From Anaspis maculata (lineage: Eukaryota; Arthropoda; Insecta; Coleoptera; Scraptiidae): 64,000 bases of DNA. How positions within the stretch are numbered: the stretch's first letter is position 1; every line of letters begins with the position of its first letter. The position numbers were made by a program, and so were the translations under genes. The notes under the pieces were generated by a model that was given only the letters and a program-made list of their open reading frames with translations, searched no databases and was not told where the DNA came from. This document shows, one piece after another, positions 1 to 10,889 of the stretch. The DNA lies in the NCBI GenBank assembly GCA_949128115.1, contig OX421968.1, forward strand, positions 31,462,877 to 31,526,876, in the 5' to 3' direction.

Positions 1-443
1 CCTATATCTTCAAAAATAAACGTAATTCATTATTTTCAACATTTTTCTTGTGATCTTGGGTGGATTCTATACTCTTGTTGATATTTAAACGTATTTTCAA
101 ACAAATCTATTTCATTGGTCGAGCAACTCTGGTAATTTGCCATTACACTTCCCTGCGCAAAATTCCAATTACCTCAAACTATTGACGGTCCACACCCTGT
201 GCCTGTGATTGACACTGTTACCTACCAATCTGTGTGACAAAAAAAGCAAGGGAAATTTGAAAACAACCAACTTTAATGGCCAAAAATTGAATATCCCCAA
301 GGTTTGAAACTTTGCTAAAGCTTAACCATGGCTTAGCTAAGTTTTGCTTAAGCTAAATCGGTGCAGTAAACTCATGGCCCTTAGGTGAACCTCAACTTAA
401 GCCGAGCTTACTAAAGTAGAGATTTAAGGGTGAGCGGTGCAGT
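1..443. other. AT-rich stretch, no gene seen
   Basis: No open frame of note. Bases 300-440 hold several short self-complementary words of the GCTTAAGC type and two copies of CGGTGCAGT (near 359 and 434), which may be the remains of a small repeat. The stretch ends where LINE reverse-transcriptase homology begins. Confidence 0.4.
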
Positions 444-1017
444 GTGCAGTTGGGCCTTAATGTTTCAAGCGGAAATCCTGTAAAGTATAACTGGGTTCCC
501 CAGTTGAAGAGATTCTTTATTCTCTTCAAAAAGGGTGATTTGTGGGATGGTCAGGATGCGTCAGTTATTAGGACTAAGTCGCATTTTCTGGTCTCACAGT
601 TACAGAAGCATTACAGAGATTTGGATGTGACAGGTGCGGGTTTTTCCACATACACACCCCTCTACATGTCCTTACACCGTAACCAGTGTTTTCTTTTCAA
701 TGAATCAACTTCACTGAGAAAGTTGCGATTGATCCACCACCACCATCCACCAGTCCAGGACTGGAAACGTCCGTGTCCTGTCGTTTTACGTTGACGGAAA
801 TTCTTACAGGATTAATCCGAAAGAGCTTTGCACTGTGTGTAATATGCAGGTCGTGGAATTTGCTTATCACCTTATGTTAGAATGTCCTCTGTACCGTAGT
901 TTGCGCGATAATTATTTGTCAAAATACTTGTCGATGTCAGCGGTTGGACTGGGCGCAGACAACTTTCGGCTTCCTCTTGAATGTGGCCAACACATATCAG
1001 CTCAACGATTTATTTAA
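444..1017 (+). pseudogene. LINE reverse transcriptase, C-terminal remnant
   Basis: This is a degraded piece of a non-LTR retrotransposon ORF2, covering only the region after the polymerase domain. Two frames must be joined: one reads to about 790, and the other is open from about 780 to the stop near 1016. The second frame carries the knuckle typical of the C-terminus of many LINE proteins, seen as LCTVCNMQ, then HLMLEC and PLYRSLRDNYL, giving Cys-x2-Cys-x9-His-x4-Cys. The first frame ends in proline- and histidine-rich nonsense, so a frameshift lies near 770-790. No palm-domain motifs remain, so the copy is 5'-truncated and dead. The clade cannot be fixed from this fragment. Confidence 0.72.
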
Positions 1018-1282
1018 TTTTGTAGATCTACGTTGCAGCTGAGGTCGTTCTGTATATATGAGTAATCTGGATAAATTATCTTATGAAAATTGCCAATAAG
1101 CTTGTCAGGCTGTAATACTGTAATGTTAATATTTATTTTTCTTCATGCCTTCAATAGGCTATAATTTGCATATCTTGCACTGTGTCTGGGTGAATTTTGA
1201 TTTGTATATTTCATTTATGTTATGTTCTATCGAGTGTTCTATCTAATTTGTTCTTGGTATTATGAGCTAACTGTCACGTATA
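1018..1282. other. Possible 3' untranslated tail of the LINE remnant
   Basis: AT-rich DNA without an open frame lies directly downstream of the LINE remnant and ends where the next transposon begins at a TA. It may be the LINE 3' untranslated region. No poly-A or short tandem tail marks its end. Confidence 0.3.
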
Positions 1283-1436
1283 TACAGGGTGGCCCAACGA
1301 AAACAGAACAGAGGGGTTTTCAGACATTTCACCTTATTTTTCTTCAAAAAGCTCAGACAGGTCGATTTTTATATCAAGGGGGACATCTGAAACATATAGT
1401 GGCAAATTTCTATCTTTAGTCCCCTCGCCCCCACTT

Positions 1437-2590
1437 ACCCTAACTTTGAAATCTCAAACGACAGCACCTACCATGCGAAACATTATATTGAAGAGAATTG
1501 AATTCTCTCTCTGAAAAAATATTTTCAAATCTTCTAACCCCACCCCCTTTCTCTCTAAAAATTCTCTGAGTGTCCCATTCAATATTCTGGACCCCTCAAT
1601 TCTCCCCAGTTTGATCAGCATCATCCTGAATAGCATTGAAGAAGAGAATTTTCCGTAGAAAAAGTGCTACCCCAATTCACCCCATTGCTCTCCCCGCCTC
1701 AACTTCAAAATTCAACAAAACGTTACCTATTTTGTGATACATCAAATTGAAGGAAATTGAATTTTCTTTCTGAAAACAATTTTTTTGAAATTTTCAACCT
1801 CTCCCTCAATAAATTGGAGATATTGAGGGACATATCTCCCTCACCCTTACCCACCACAACTTCAGAATTTTGAATGACACCATCTACTTTGCAATACATC
1901 AAATCAAAGAGAATTAAATAATCTTTCTGAAAAAAATATTTTCAAAATTTTTAACCCCACCCCCCATTTTCCGAAATTTCTCTGACTGTCCCATTTTATA
2001 TTCTTGACCCCTCCATTCTCTCCAATTTAATCAGCGTCATCCAAAATACATCTGAGAAGAAAATTTTTGGTGGAGAAAAGTGCTACCCAAATCCACCCCT
2101 TCCCTCTCTCCCACCCCACCTTCAAAATTTAACAAACACCATCTACTTTGTGATACATCGAATAAAAGGGAATTGATTTCTCTTTCTGAAAACAAGTTTT
2201 TTTCAAATTTTCAACGCCTCCCATAATAAATTGAACATTCTAAGTATTTTAGGAGGGAAATGGCTTTTTGAAAATTCTGAAAATATTTAATTCGGGGAGA
2301 GAAATCAATTCCCTTCAATTTGATGTATCACAAAGTAGGAAGTGTCATTATAGATTTTGAAGTTGGGGTGGAGGAGTAAAGGGGTGAATTTGGGTGGCAC
2401 TTTTCACACAGAAATTTTTTTCCCTCGATGCTGTGCAGGATGACGTTGACTGTACTGAAGAGAATTAAGAGGTCAAGAATATTACAATGGAAACTCACGA
2501 CAATTTTAGGGAGAAGGGGGGTGGAAGTTATAGAAATATTTTTTCCAGAAAGAGAATTCAATTCTCTTTAATTTGATGTATCGCAATAGT
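1437..2590. repeat. Direct and inverted repeats inside the left arm
   Basis: A pyrimidine-rich unit beginning near 1437 (words such as CCACCCC, TTTCTGAAAA, GATACATCAAAT) recurs about 420 bases later, near 1857. It then returns in reverse complement from about 2240 to 2590. The open frames seen here on the minus strand follow from this composition and have no recognisable domain. Confidence 0.6.
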
Positions 2591-2715
2591 ATATTGGAAA
2601 TAGAATATCTGCTGGAATTAATTCAAACAAAAACGATTTTTTTACCATGGCTAGCTTCCAGTTCCCTCTTCAGCATATCTAAAGTCCTTAACTCTGGGAC
2701 TGCTACAAATTAGTA

Positions 2716-3694
2716 TACAGGGTGAAAGTTTATTATTTTTCCTTACTTCCTCTCTTTCTTGAAAAACTGATGACTGAAAAAAACGGTTTTAGGTTAGTTT
2801 GATAAGCCATAATCTTCCAATAAACATATAAAAAATATACCACCCAGCCATTGCTGTGTATCAAGTTACAGGGTGAAAATTATTTTTCATCTTTAATTTT
2901 TTTCTTGATGGAACTGATCTAGATTAAAGCCAGTTTCAGTTCTTTTGTAAGTATATAATGTCATACTGAACATATGGAGAGGATACATCTCTGCAACTGC
3001 TGCTTTTCAATTTACAGGGCGGAAAGTCATTTTCACGTTTCAATTTTTTTCTTGGTGAAATTGGCTCACACAACAATTACGACTGATTTTTCTGTAAACT
3101 TGAAGTTTCTAGTCAAACATATAAAAATAATACATTTCATCTACAGCTACGTCTTTTTCTATAAATTTAAATGTTTGGGTATATTCGGGTATATTGCATC
3201 AAAAATTCAAAAAATCTTGGAACGCAACCAAACATTTAAATTTGTAAATGAAAACGTAGCTGTAGCAAAAATGTATAACTTTGATATGTTTGACTACAAA
3301 GTTCAAATTTACAGAAAATTTAGTCGCAATTGTTGTGTGGGCCAATTTCATCAAGAAAAAAATTGAAACGTGAAAATGACTTTTCACCCTGTAAATTGAA
3401 GCCAGCAGCAGATGCAGAGATGTGTCCTTTTTATATGTTCAGTATGACATCATAAGCTTGCAAAAGAACTGAAACCGGCTTCAATCTAGATCAGTTCCAC
3501 CAAGAAAAAAAATTGAAGATGAAAAATAGTTTCCACCCTGTAACTTGATACGCAGCAGTTGCTGGGTAGTATATTTTTTATATGTTTATTGGAAGACTAT
3601 GGCCTATCAAACTAGTATGAAACCGTTATTTTCGGTCATCAGTTTTTCAACAAAAAAAGAAAGTAGAGAAAAATAATAAACTTTCACCCTGTAC
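2716..3694. mobile_element. Nested 979-bp palindromic element, TACAGGGTGAAAG ends
   Basis: The element runs from TACAGGGTGAAAGTTTATTA at 2716 to its reverse complement ending at 3694. The two arms match over nearly their whole length and meet near 3195-3210. Each arm contains two further internal CAGGG(T/C)GAAA-type blocks (near 2869 and 3016 on the left, near 3384 and 3535 on the right). This suggests the arms grew by repeated insertion or duplication of the terminal segment. Open frames on both strands (2974-3366 plus, 3199-3387 minus) read the same arm twice and are not genes. Confidence 0.85.
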
Positions 3695-4914
3695 CGGGTG
3701 GGCCATAATAAACCGGAATACGTTTTTTGCCTATAACATTTTTATTCCCTGACCGATTTTGACGAAAATGGTACCAACGGAAAGCCAACAGACTAGGTCG
3801 TACACCACAAAAGTCAAAATGGCCGTCACTTCAAAACTCAAGATGGCGAAATTGTTTGAATATACACCTTCTTTTGTTTTCGTTCTTTTTGTTCAAAAGT
3901 CATGAAAACTGTGAAAACAACAACATAATCGGGAAGAATTGAGTTTTTCTCACAATTCAAGACCATTCCGAGCTTATTCGGTTCATTCGTTCTGGAGTTA
4001 TAGCGAAATTAAAAAAGGCCTACATGTTCTGACCAGAAATAATGATTTTAAATTTTGGTTTCCTGTCTACAAAATTTTTATTCCTTGACCGATTTTGACG
4101 GGAATAGTACCAACGGAAAGCCAATAGACTAAATCGTACACCACAGAAGTCAAAATGGCCGTCACTTCAAAATTTAAGATGGCGTAATGGTTTGAATATA
4201 CACCTTCTTTTGTTTTCGTTCTTTTTGTTCAAAAGTTATGAAAACTGTGAAAACGACAACATAATCGGAAAGAATGGAGTTTTTCTCACAATTCAAGACC
4301 ATTCCGAGCTTATTCGCTCCATTCGTTCTGGAGTTATAGCGAAATTAAAAAAGGCCTTATTCACATGTTCTGACCAGAAATGATGAATTAAAATTTTGGT
4401 ATCCTGCCTCCCAAATTTTTGTTTTTCGGGACCGATTCCACAAAAATTGGTGTCAATGGATACCCAATAATTACCTCAATGAGTTTGATGGACAATATCA
4501 TGGCGATCAAAAGAACCTGATTTTTTTTCAAGGCTCTGCGCATCTTTACGAAAAGTTCGAAATCACTGGTGGACGCCAGTTAATTTTAAGTTCCATTAAT
4601 ATTAATTTAGTATTCTAACAGTACTGTTATGGAAAAGTTATAAAACAATTTGTTCGTGTTGTATTTTATGATTTATCTTCTCAACAGATCAAGCGCTGCG
4701 TTATCTTCAGGTAAATACGGAAAAACTTGTATTTTTTAGTTTTGTCCGCCATCTTGGAGTAGATCAGGCAGGTTCTTTCGATCGCCATGATATTGCCATC
4801 AAAGCTCATCTTGATTGAATATCCATTGACACCAATTTTTGTGGAATCGGTCCCGAAAAACTAAAATTTGGGTAATAAAAAAAAGTATTCCGGTTTATTA
4901 TGGCCCACCCGGTA
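3693..4914. mobile_element. Nested element with TACCGGGTGGGCC ends
   Basis: It begins TACCGGGTGGGCCATAATAA at 3693, sharing its TA with the previous element, and ends in the reverse complement at 4914. The inverted match covers about 30 bases at the tips (with an indel) and returns over about 110 bases further in (4421-4540 against 4755-4865). No transposase frame is present. Confidence 0.8.
3749..4400. repeat. Two tandem copies of a ~335-bp unit
   Basis: The text starting GACCGATTTTGACG near 3750 is repeated starting near 4088 with only scattered changes, through AAAATTTTGGT. The duplication lies wholly inside the nested element 3693-4914 and accounts for most of its length. Confidence 0.8.
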
Positions 4915-5245
4915 TACTGATTTGAAGCAGTCCCAGAGTTGAGGACTTTTGATATGTTGAAGAAGGGACTGTAAGCTTGCATTGGTGGAAAAATCGTTTT
5001 TGTTTGAATTAATTCCAGCAAAGCACCTATTTTTTTCTATTTCCAATATACTACAAGGTGGGTGGTGTCAGTTGGAACTTCAAAGTTGGGGTGGGTGGGG
5101 GTGAGGGGGCTAAAGATAGAAATTCGCCGATGTATGATTCAGATGTCCCCCTTGGTATAAAAATCAAGCTGTCCGAGCTTTTTTTAAAAAATAAGGTGAA
5201 ATGCCCAAACACCCCTCTGTTCTGTTTTCGTTGGGCCACCCTGTA

Positions 5246-5890
5246 TGTATCTTGGATTGCTATTGCTATTGCTCTTGTATATCAGAGGCGAAATTTTTGT
5301 CAGTTTATGTTTCTTCTCTCTTATAAAAATCGCGTTCACAATACTTTCTCTCCCTGTTGACTGGTGGGTCGGGAGGGAGGGAAATAAAAAAATTCTGTTT
5401 TTAAACGTTCACCACCATTGCATGAAGGGCATTTAGGCCAACCAGGGCCCTTTGAAATTTTGAGGAAGTCAAATTTTACAAACTTACCGTTATTGCGAAA
5501 CTTACTCCCTTCTTGCCCATAAAAAAACTATGACGCGCACAATGGCGTCTTATACGAATTTTTTCTTATTCCTTTAAACTAAAGTACAATGTGAGATTAT
5601 CACAGACATAGCAACATAGTATATCAGTTTGTGGTAACATGTGGCGGCCCCGGGGCGGTCGCCCCTGTCGCCCGTGCTTAAATCTGGCACTGTGTTGTGT
5701 ATAACTTAGAAGTTCGGACATCAGAGCTTTATGCGCAACGTCTGTGACGACCATGTAACCACAGATGTAACCTTAAACGCTCAAACGTAGAATAACCGAA
5801 CGATTGAACAACATATAGGGCTGCCGATGCCGGGACTTTTACATTTAGTCTTGAGGATCCCGGCATTCCCGGCTGCCGGGACTTTTATAC
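5246..5890. other. No gene; short GCCGGGACTTT repeats and one hAT-like end
   Basis: No coding region is supported. Bases 5822-5890 contain two or three copies of TGCCGGGACTTTTA-like text. Another copy lies at 11393-11407, beyond the right half of the next fold-back element. A GC-rich patch at 5640-5695 ends CTGGCACTG, which resembles one terminus of a hAT element, but no partner was found. Confidence 0.4.
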
Positions 5891-5895
5891 AATCA

Positions 5896-5947
5896 TACAG
5901 CTGTCCCGAAATTAATGCAACAAAATTTACAGGACACAGGGAGATAG
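5896..5947. mobile_element. Terminal fragment of the TGTCCCGAAATT fold-back family
   Basis: TACAGCTGTCCCGAAATTAA and the bases after it match the left end of the complete element at 44879-45873. The match breaks off near 5947, where the 118-bp repeat family begins. A right half of the same family, in the orientation expected for the other end, lies at 10890-11368. Confidence 0.65.
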
Positions 5948-6690
5948 AAAATTAAACAAGCGAATAAGCCTCATGGGCATGAGGCTCAGTAGCGCACTTC
6001 CTTTTTGAATGATTATTGGACGCAAGATGTTAATTAGGGTTCTATCGTTATTTGGAAAAAATTCCAATATGGCGACCAAACTAGCGGCAGAATCATGAAA
6101 CTCGGCTAAAAAATGAGAATGATTGGAGAAACAAGGGTAAGTTCCATGAAAATCGTTCCACTGATGAGAAATTTCAATATAGCAGCCAAGATGGCGGCGG
6201 AATCGTGAAATTTAGCATGAAAATAAGAATGATCGTACTGGACAAGGATAAGTTCCAAGTTTCATGGAAATCGTCTCACTAATAAGAAATTTCAATATGG
6301 CAGCCAAGATAGCGGCAGAATCATGAAATTAGCTAGAAAATAAGAATGTCTATATACGAGACAAGATTAAATTTCAAGTTTCATGGAAATCGTTACACTA
6401 ATAAGAAATTTCAATATGGCAGCTAAGATGGCGGCAGAATTATGAAATTCGGCTTGAAAATGAGAATGATCGTACTAGACAAGGATAAGTTTCGAAATTC
6501 ATGACAATCGTTCAACTAATAAGAGATTTAAATATGGCGGCCAAGATGGCGCCAGAATTATTAGGCCCATCTGCCTATTTGGTCCTTGAGGATCTAAGCT
6601 ATTCATCGAATAAAGTTCAAGGGCTGTAGCTTCATTCCCCGAGGAGAAGTTCAACTTCTTCTAAGTGCACAGGATATATTTTTTATTTTG
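5948..6690 (+). repeat. 118-bp tandem-repeat family, copy 1 (5 units)
   Basis: Five imperfect units of about 118 bases (AATAT landmarks at 6066, 6176, 6294, 6413 and 6531) carry the words AATATGGCGGCCAAGATGGC and GAATCATGAAATT. The flanks are also shared with two reverse-oriented copies at 20.7-21.4 and 23.4-24.4 kb. One flank is the arm AACAAGCGAATA...CCTCATG and the other a block containing GAGGAGAAGTTCAACTTC. The array is therefore part of one dispersed element and not a local satellite. No long open frame. Confidence 0.8.
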
Positions 6691-6751
6691 ATAGTAATGA
6701 TAACTAACTATGCATGGATAACAAAAACAGTGCCCATTGACTACCTTTAAG

Positions 6752-7913
6752 CAGTGGCGGACTAAGGAAATTGGAGACCCTGGGCGGAATTCTGAGATGA
6801 GGCCCCTTAGGAGTGAAAGCTGAGAATATGAAGGGGGGGGGGGGCAGCCTTTTTGGCCCGCCCTGCTTCGCCGTCATTGAGCAAAAGCCCAAGAAACAAA
6901 AAAATGAGTTGTTAACTTGACTATAAAACCAAAAGTAAAACCGTTCAATGATCATATTCAAAGATTTGCCTCGTTATCCTAAACATTTCATATCAATCGG
7001 TCAGGTGTGTCACACAGTGGCGTAGTCAGAATTTGAGGACGGAGAGGGCGGGAAGGACAAAAGCAACGACGAGGGCGTAAGTCGGCGAGAGGTAGCGCCG
7101 CAGGCGTCATTTTTTGAGTATAATAATAATAATAATGCTGATAATAATCAGTATATTTAATGCGTTTTGCGATTTCGGTTTTTGACGTTTTCTCGAAAAT
7201 TGCTTGATAAACAAACTTCTTCTCAGAAACATTTTGCTTTTCTCAAAAATTTTCGCCAGGAATGTTTTCTGTTCGCCAGGGAGTGGGGTCATTCACCCAA
7301 CCTCGCCCCCTTGGCTATGCCACTGACCACCAGTACCTTCAAGAAATTTGAGGCGCCAGCTTTGGATGTTGAATTGGATTTGGAATGTCGACTCAATGCA
7401 AACCTACTCGTATACACAAAATTAGGAATAATATGAATTTCTGCTACCGAAAAAAAGAGAGAAAATTTTGTTGTTTTGTGTTTCCCCTCTTTTGAAAAGA
7501 AATAATAAAATACAAAATTTTAAAGGCTTGAGGCCCCTGGCACTCTTGATATCCGGGGCCGGGGCCCCTTAAGCCTAAAGTGAAAATAATTCTTAGAGAT
7601 TCCGTAATATAGACACACCTCTATTGTCTGTGTGTAGGCCATCAAACCTGTTGTCATGTGACCTGCCAACGTAACTTTAAAATGAAAAAAAAATTACAAT
7701 GTTACTCACCTAAATACTAAATAATATGCGAAAAAAATGACCATTAAGGGAAAGAATTGAAATTTTTGGACTCTATCCCATTTTTTTTTGCAGTATGTTT
7801 CACAAACAAGAGGAATTGGGGGCCTCATCAGATGACTGAGGCCCCGAGGCCCGGGGCGGACCGCCCCCGCTGCCCCCCCCCCTCCCCCCTTAGTCCGCCA
7901 CTGCCTTTAAGCC
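6752..7913. mobile_element. Non-autonomous hAT element with perfect 8-bp duplication
   Basis: The ends are CAGTGGCGGACTAAG and its reverse complement CTTAGTCCGCCACTG. The 8 bases CCTTTAAG flank both sides (6744-6751 and 7914-7921), the target-site length of hAT transposons. Just inside both ends lie G- and C-runs and GGCCC-rich text. No transposase frame is present. A second hAT-like element sits inside at about 7015-7325. Confidence 0.88.
7015..7325. mobile_element. Nested hAT-like element, CAGTGGCGTAG ends
   Basis: The left end CAGTGGCGTAGTCAG at 7015 pairs with TTGGCTATGCCACTG ending at 7325. The tips resemble those of the host element but differ enough to be another family. A matching 8-bp duplication was not found (GTGTCACA against ACCACCAG), so the exact limits are uncertain. 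An (ATA)n run lies near 7119-7140. Confidence 0.55.
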
Positions 7914-7922
7914 AGGGATGCC

Positions 7923-8816
7923 AGACGTCCCGTTTTCTGCGGGATTGTCCCGCAACTGATTCTTTTGCCCCGCGTCCCGCATACATTCGAAAATGTCCCG
8001 CACACTAATATTTTGGCTTTTATATTTTTTTTTTTCAATTATTCATCAAATTAAAATTCAAAATTCAACTTAAAACTTTGAAATTCAGTTCAAATTGATG
8101 ATAAATGAATAGAGAAAAGAAGTTACTGCGCGTAAAGGTGTAGAATGTAGATGTAGCTAGACTAGACCCACAGAGAGCCAATCTGACAAAGACTATAGAT
8201 GTAGGCATGTATGTGGGGCACTAATACCATTGTTTGAGTAATAGTATATTACATACCGAGGTGGAAAGTGTTTCATTACAGCCAAGGGATTCAATATATT
8301 ACCAAGGCGTGCCGAGGTAAGATAGAATCCCGTAGGCTGTAATGACGCTTCACTCCGTGGTATGTATAGGACTTCATTCACAATGATCCAGTTTAAATGC
8401 AAATAATTGGCTTTATTCAAAGTTTGCGCGTCAAACGTTTTTATCAGGTAGGCATAGGCAACCTTTTCAAACAACGCATCCATCAACACTCCACGCTCCG
8501 CGACAGCTGTTCAGATCAGATCACCTCTCTTCATCCGTCATTTTCGGCCCACGGGCCGAAAGTGACATCATTTTCCAACCTGTAAGTAATCATTCACTTT
8601 CCAACTTTTTAAAAGTTAGAAATGTATCGATTGCTAACTCATTATGAATAAAAACACATTGTTAGTTATCAATGCATATTGCTATTATCATTTCCAAAAA
8701 AAAATTGCCTGCGGCGCTCTTGGGGGGATATACCTCCCCGGAAGCCCCGTTAACTTTGTTATACGTGCCTGTCCCGCGTTGCGGTTTCAGATATCTGGTA
8801 ACCGTGCTTTAAGCAC
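7923..8816. mobile_element. Second hAT element abutting the first
   Basis: The ends are CAGGGATGCCAGACGTCCCG on the left and, in reverse complement, CACGGTTACCAGAT on the right. CTTTAAGC is duplicated at 7915-7922 and 8817-8824. The left duplication overlaps the right duplication of the previous hAT, so both used one target reading CCTTTAAGC. Internal GTCCCGC repeats lie next to the tips. No transposase. Confidence 0.82.
8251..8365. repeat. Hairpin with ~42-base arms
   Basis: ACATACCGAGGTGGAAAG and the following bases pair with the segment ending CACTCCGTGGTATGT at 8365. The match includes CATTACAGCC against GGCTGTAATG. It lies within the second hAT and may be a small MITE. The minus-strand open frame across it is a by-product. 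Confidence 0.6.
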
Positions 8817-8824
8817 ATCAGCTA

Positions 8825-9720
8825 CCCGTCAGCTCTTGCTTCGATCCCCCCCCCCCCCCTCCGCTAACATCAAAGACATTTAAGCCCTTGTAATATGTAA
8901 TACGCAAAAAGTTAACGTTTCCCTAGAAATCAGTGATCTTATTTCTGAAATATAAACAAACATCACAGTTCCGGCGGTAATAATCTAGCAATCGATGCGT
9001 TATAAAGAAAACATCAAAAATTGAAAGAAAGAAACCGGCCATAATATAAGTAGCCCAGGCGCCAGGGAAAACAATAAAGAAATAATTGCTTCCTGGCTGG
9101 AAACTAGCTTAAAACGATCTGTGTAGCTTAGGTTTTGACATACTAGTTTCCCCCCTTTCAGAAATGTCGGCGTCATGTCGCCATGATCAACAAGAAGTGC
9201 ACCAGCGTGGTTTTTGCCGAATATCTTAATTTTGGGTCATCTGACAGCAAAAGATGTAAGGAGTCATTTTTAAGCCTATAAAATTCCCTACAGTTTGGTT
9301 TTTCAATCAATTTTCTGCGACCTATGGTCTTTGAGATAGAGCTTCTGGAAGCGAGAGTCATTGTGATGAAAGCTCCATGGCCACTTGACTTAAAAAACTA
9401 AAATGTCGATGTGACAAAAAAAAATTCAAAATGAGATTACCTACTCGAGAATTCTTCATGCTATAGTTGCGGTGATGGTCTTAAACTCTTCCTCTTGAAC
9501 CGTAAATTACGAATATTGAAAAGTCAAAAACGTCACATTGTACATATACAGGGTGTACTACGGGAATCAAATCAGAACAGAGAAATTTGACATATTTCTT
9601 CGATTTAGCCTATGCGAAACTCTAAGCACTTATGACGAGTCTAATATCAATATGCATTGCTCTGTAAGCTTTACTTGATACAATTAAGAAGTGGTCAGCT
9701 CACAGCCTTTCCTGTAAAAT
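8825..9720. other. No gene seen; one orphan TACAGGGTG end
   Basis: No supported coding region. TACAGGGTGTACTACGGGAA at 9547 is a single Tc1/mariner-type terminus whose partner I could not find downstream. A C-run of 13 lies at 8848-8860, in the flank just right of the second hAT. Confidence 0.35.
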
Positions 9721-9969
9721 GTTTTGAAGGCCCTCTGAAATCATCAAAATTTACAGTAGCAAGAAATGTATGTAACAGTATATTATATACCAAGGAACCA
9801 AAGTGAATTTTTGATCCTTTGGGTGAAGTTTGTTGCTCGAGGGCCCTTTGGGTCCAAATCCCCAAATTCAAAATTCACTTTGGTCCTTTGGTATATAATA
9901 TACTGTTATATACATTCCTTGGTACTGTAAATTTTTAATATTTTGATGATTCCAGAGGACCTTCAAAAC
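9721..9969. mobile_element. 249-bp palindromic MITE
   Basis: GTTTTGAAGGCCCTCTG at 9721 pairs with the end CAGAGGACCTTCAAAAC at 9969, with one mismatch. The complementarity continues through the AAAATTTACAGTA and TATATTATATACC-type stretches to a loop near 9840. No coding potential. Confidence 0.75.
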
Positions 9970-10135
9970 CGATTTGCCAGCTCGGGGTGGATCGCTAGAC
10001 AAAGAAAGTAGATCCAGCTGGGCCGTGATTGATGTATGTATCGGCTTTCTCTGTCTAGTGATCTACCCGAAGCAGCTCCTGGCGCAAAACGAAAACGGCC
10101 ATTCCCAACGTTGCCTCTTCTTGCGAAAATCCTCA
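9970..10135 (+). repeat. Fragment related to the 51.7-53.7 kb elements
   Basis: The words CTAGACAAAGAAAGTAGAT, GGCCGTGATTG, CTTTCTCTGTCTAGTGATCT and GCGCAAAACGAAA match the inner part of the Harbinger-like pair at 51.7-53.7 kb in reverse orientation. The block is itself an imperfect inverted repeat. Terminal inverted repeats are absent here. Confidence 0.6.
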
Positions 10136-10538
10136 TTGATCATCATAATGAGGAACTAGATTTTCTCCACATAAGTTACGAAAACGGTATAATATCCACA
10201 CAGCTGAGAAGACAAACAAATTATTCATAATTTTAGCTACATACTAAAGTTTCATGAAGCATTTTTATTCAAAGTTGTTAATAAAATTCGCTTCAAACAG
10301 TTGTTCAGTAAGGAAATTCAGGTACTACGGCAACCCCGCCTCGCTCTCGCTGCCGTGCCGTGACCAAGGCCGTGACATGCGCAAATAGAGTTTCCGCCAC
10401 TGGTAGAGTAAAATTATATTGCTCTCTTATTTTAACGTTGGTGTGTTTTTCGCACATTGGGAGCACAGGGATGTACTTGTCCATGTCCATGTCCATAAGC
10501 GCGAACCGCGCTGAGCTTGCATGGTCTAAGGGTGTACT
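10136..10538. other. No gene seen
   Basis: Mixed-composition DNA without a recognisable repeat or reading frame. The overlapping open frames on both strands at 10305-10629 extend into the low-complexity GTATTT region and have no domain. Confidence 0.35.
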
Positions 10539-10770
10539 CAGGGCTGGGCGGTATTTCAAATACAAGTATTTGAAATACGTATTTGAAATACATTTAAGTA
10601 TTTTGTATTTTGTATTTAAATACATTTGATTGAGAAGTATTTGTATTTTGTATTTTGGAATAGTTCAGGCAGCTAGTATTTCGTATTTTGTATTTCAAAT
10701 ACATTTTTCGGAAAAGTATTTTGATTTTCTAAATACAAAATACAAAATACATTTGTTTCCCATGCTCTTC
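10539..10770. mobile_element. hAT-like element with GTATTTGAAATAC repeat ends
   Basis: The segment opens CAGGGCTGGGCGG, a hAT-style tip. It then consists almost entirely of permutations of GTATTT, TTGTATTTTG and ATTTGAAATAC in both orientations. The right tip near 10767 (TTTCCCATGCTCT) may be a mutated inverted copy. No clear 8-bp duplication was found, so the class is inferred from the tip and from similar architecture at 32.6-33.5 and 57.2-57.6 kb. Confidence 0.5.
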
Positions 10771-10889
10771 AGTCTGTTCGGGCCGAAATTGTTCTGGTAA
10801 TACTATATTCACCCCATTGACATTTCTTGCTTTTTTTTGCACACTATCTGGGATCGATAATGAGTTCGATTCGAGTTCTGAAAAACTGT

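Larger units (their letters stand above)
1283..5245. mobile_element. Fold-back transposon with TACAGGGTGG ends
   Basis: The left end starts TACAGGGTGGCCCAACGAAA at 1283. The right end, read in reverse complement from 5245, is identical for over 30 bases and stays similar for about 180 bases. The inner edges of the two arms also match (2575-2715 against 4915-5050), so the original element was a long palindrome whose centre lies at the junction 2715/4915. The left arm carries about 1.1 kb of extra repeated sequence that the right arm lacks. A TA lies at each end, as expected for Tc1/mariner-type insertion. No transposase is present, so it was mobilised in trans. Two younger elements occupy its centre. 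Confidence 0.82.

Noticed and set aside
2974..3387. Open frames of 130 codons (plus) and 62 codons (minus)
   Set aside because: They are the same arm of a palindrome read from both sides (both contain FHVSIFFL and KLAHTT); no domain and no start context.
6066..6560. CRISPR array from regularly spaced repeats
   Set aside because: Units are adjacent 118-bp imperfect repeats without unique spacers, in a eukaryotic context.
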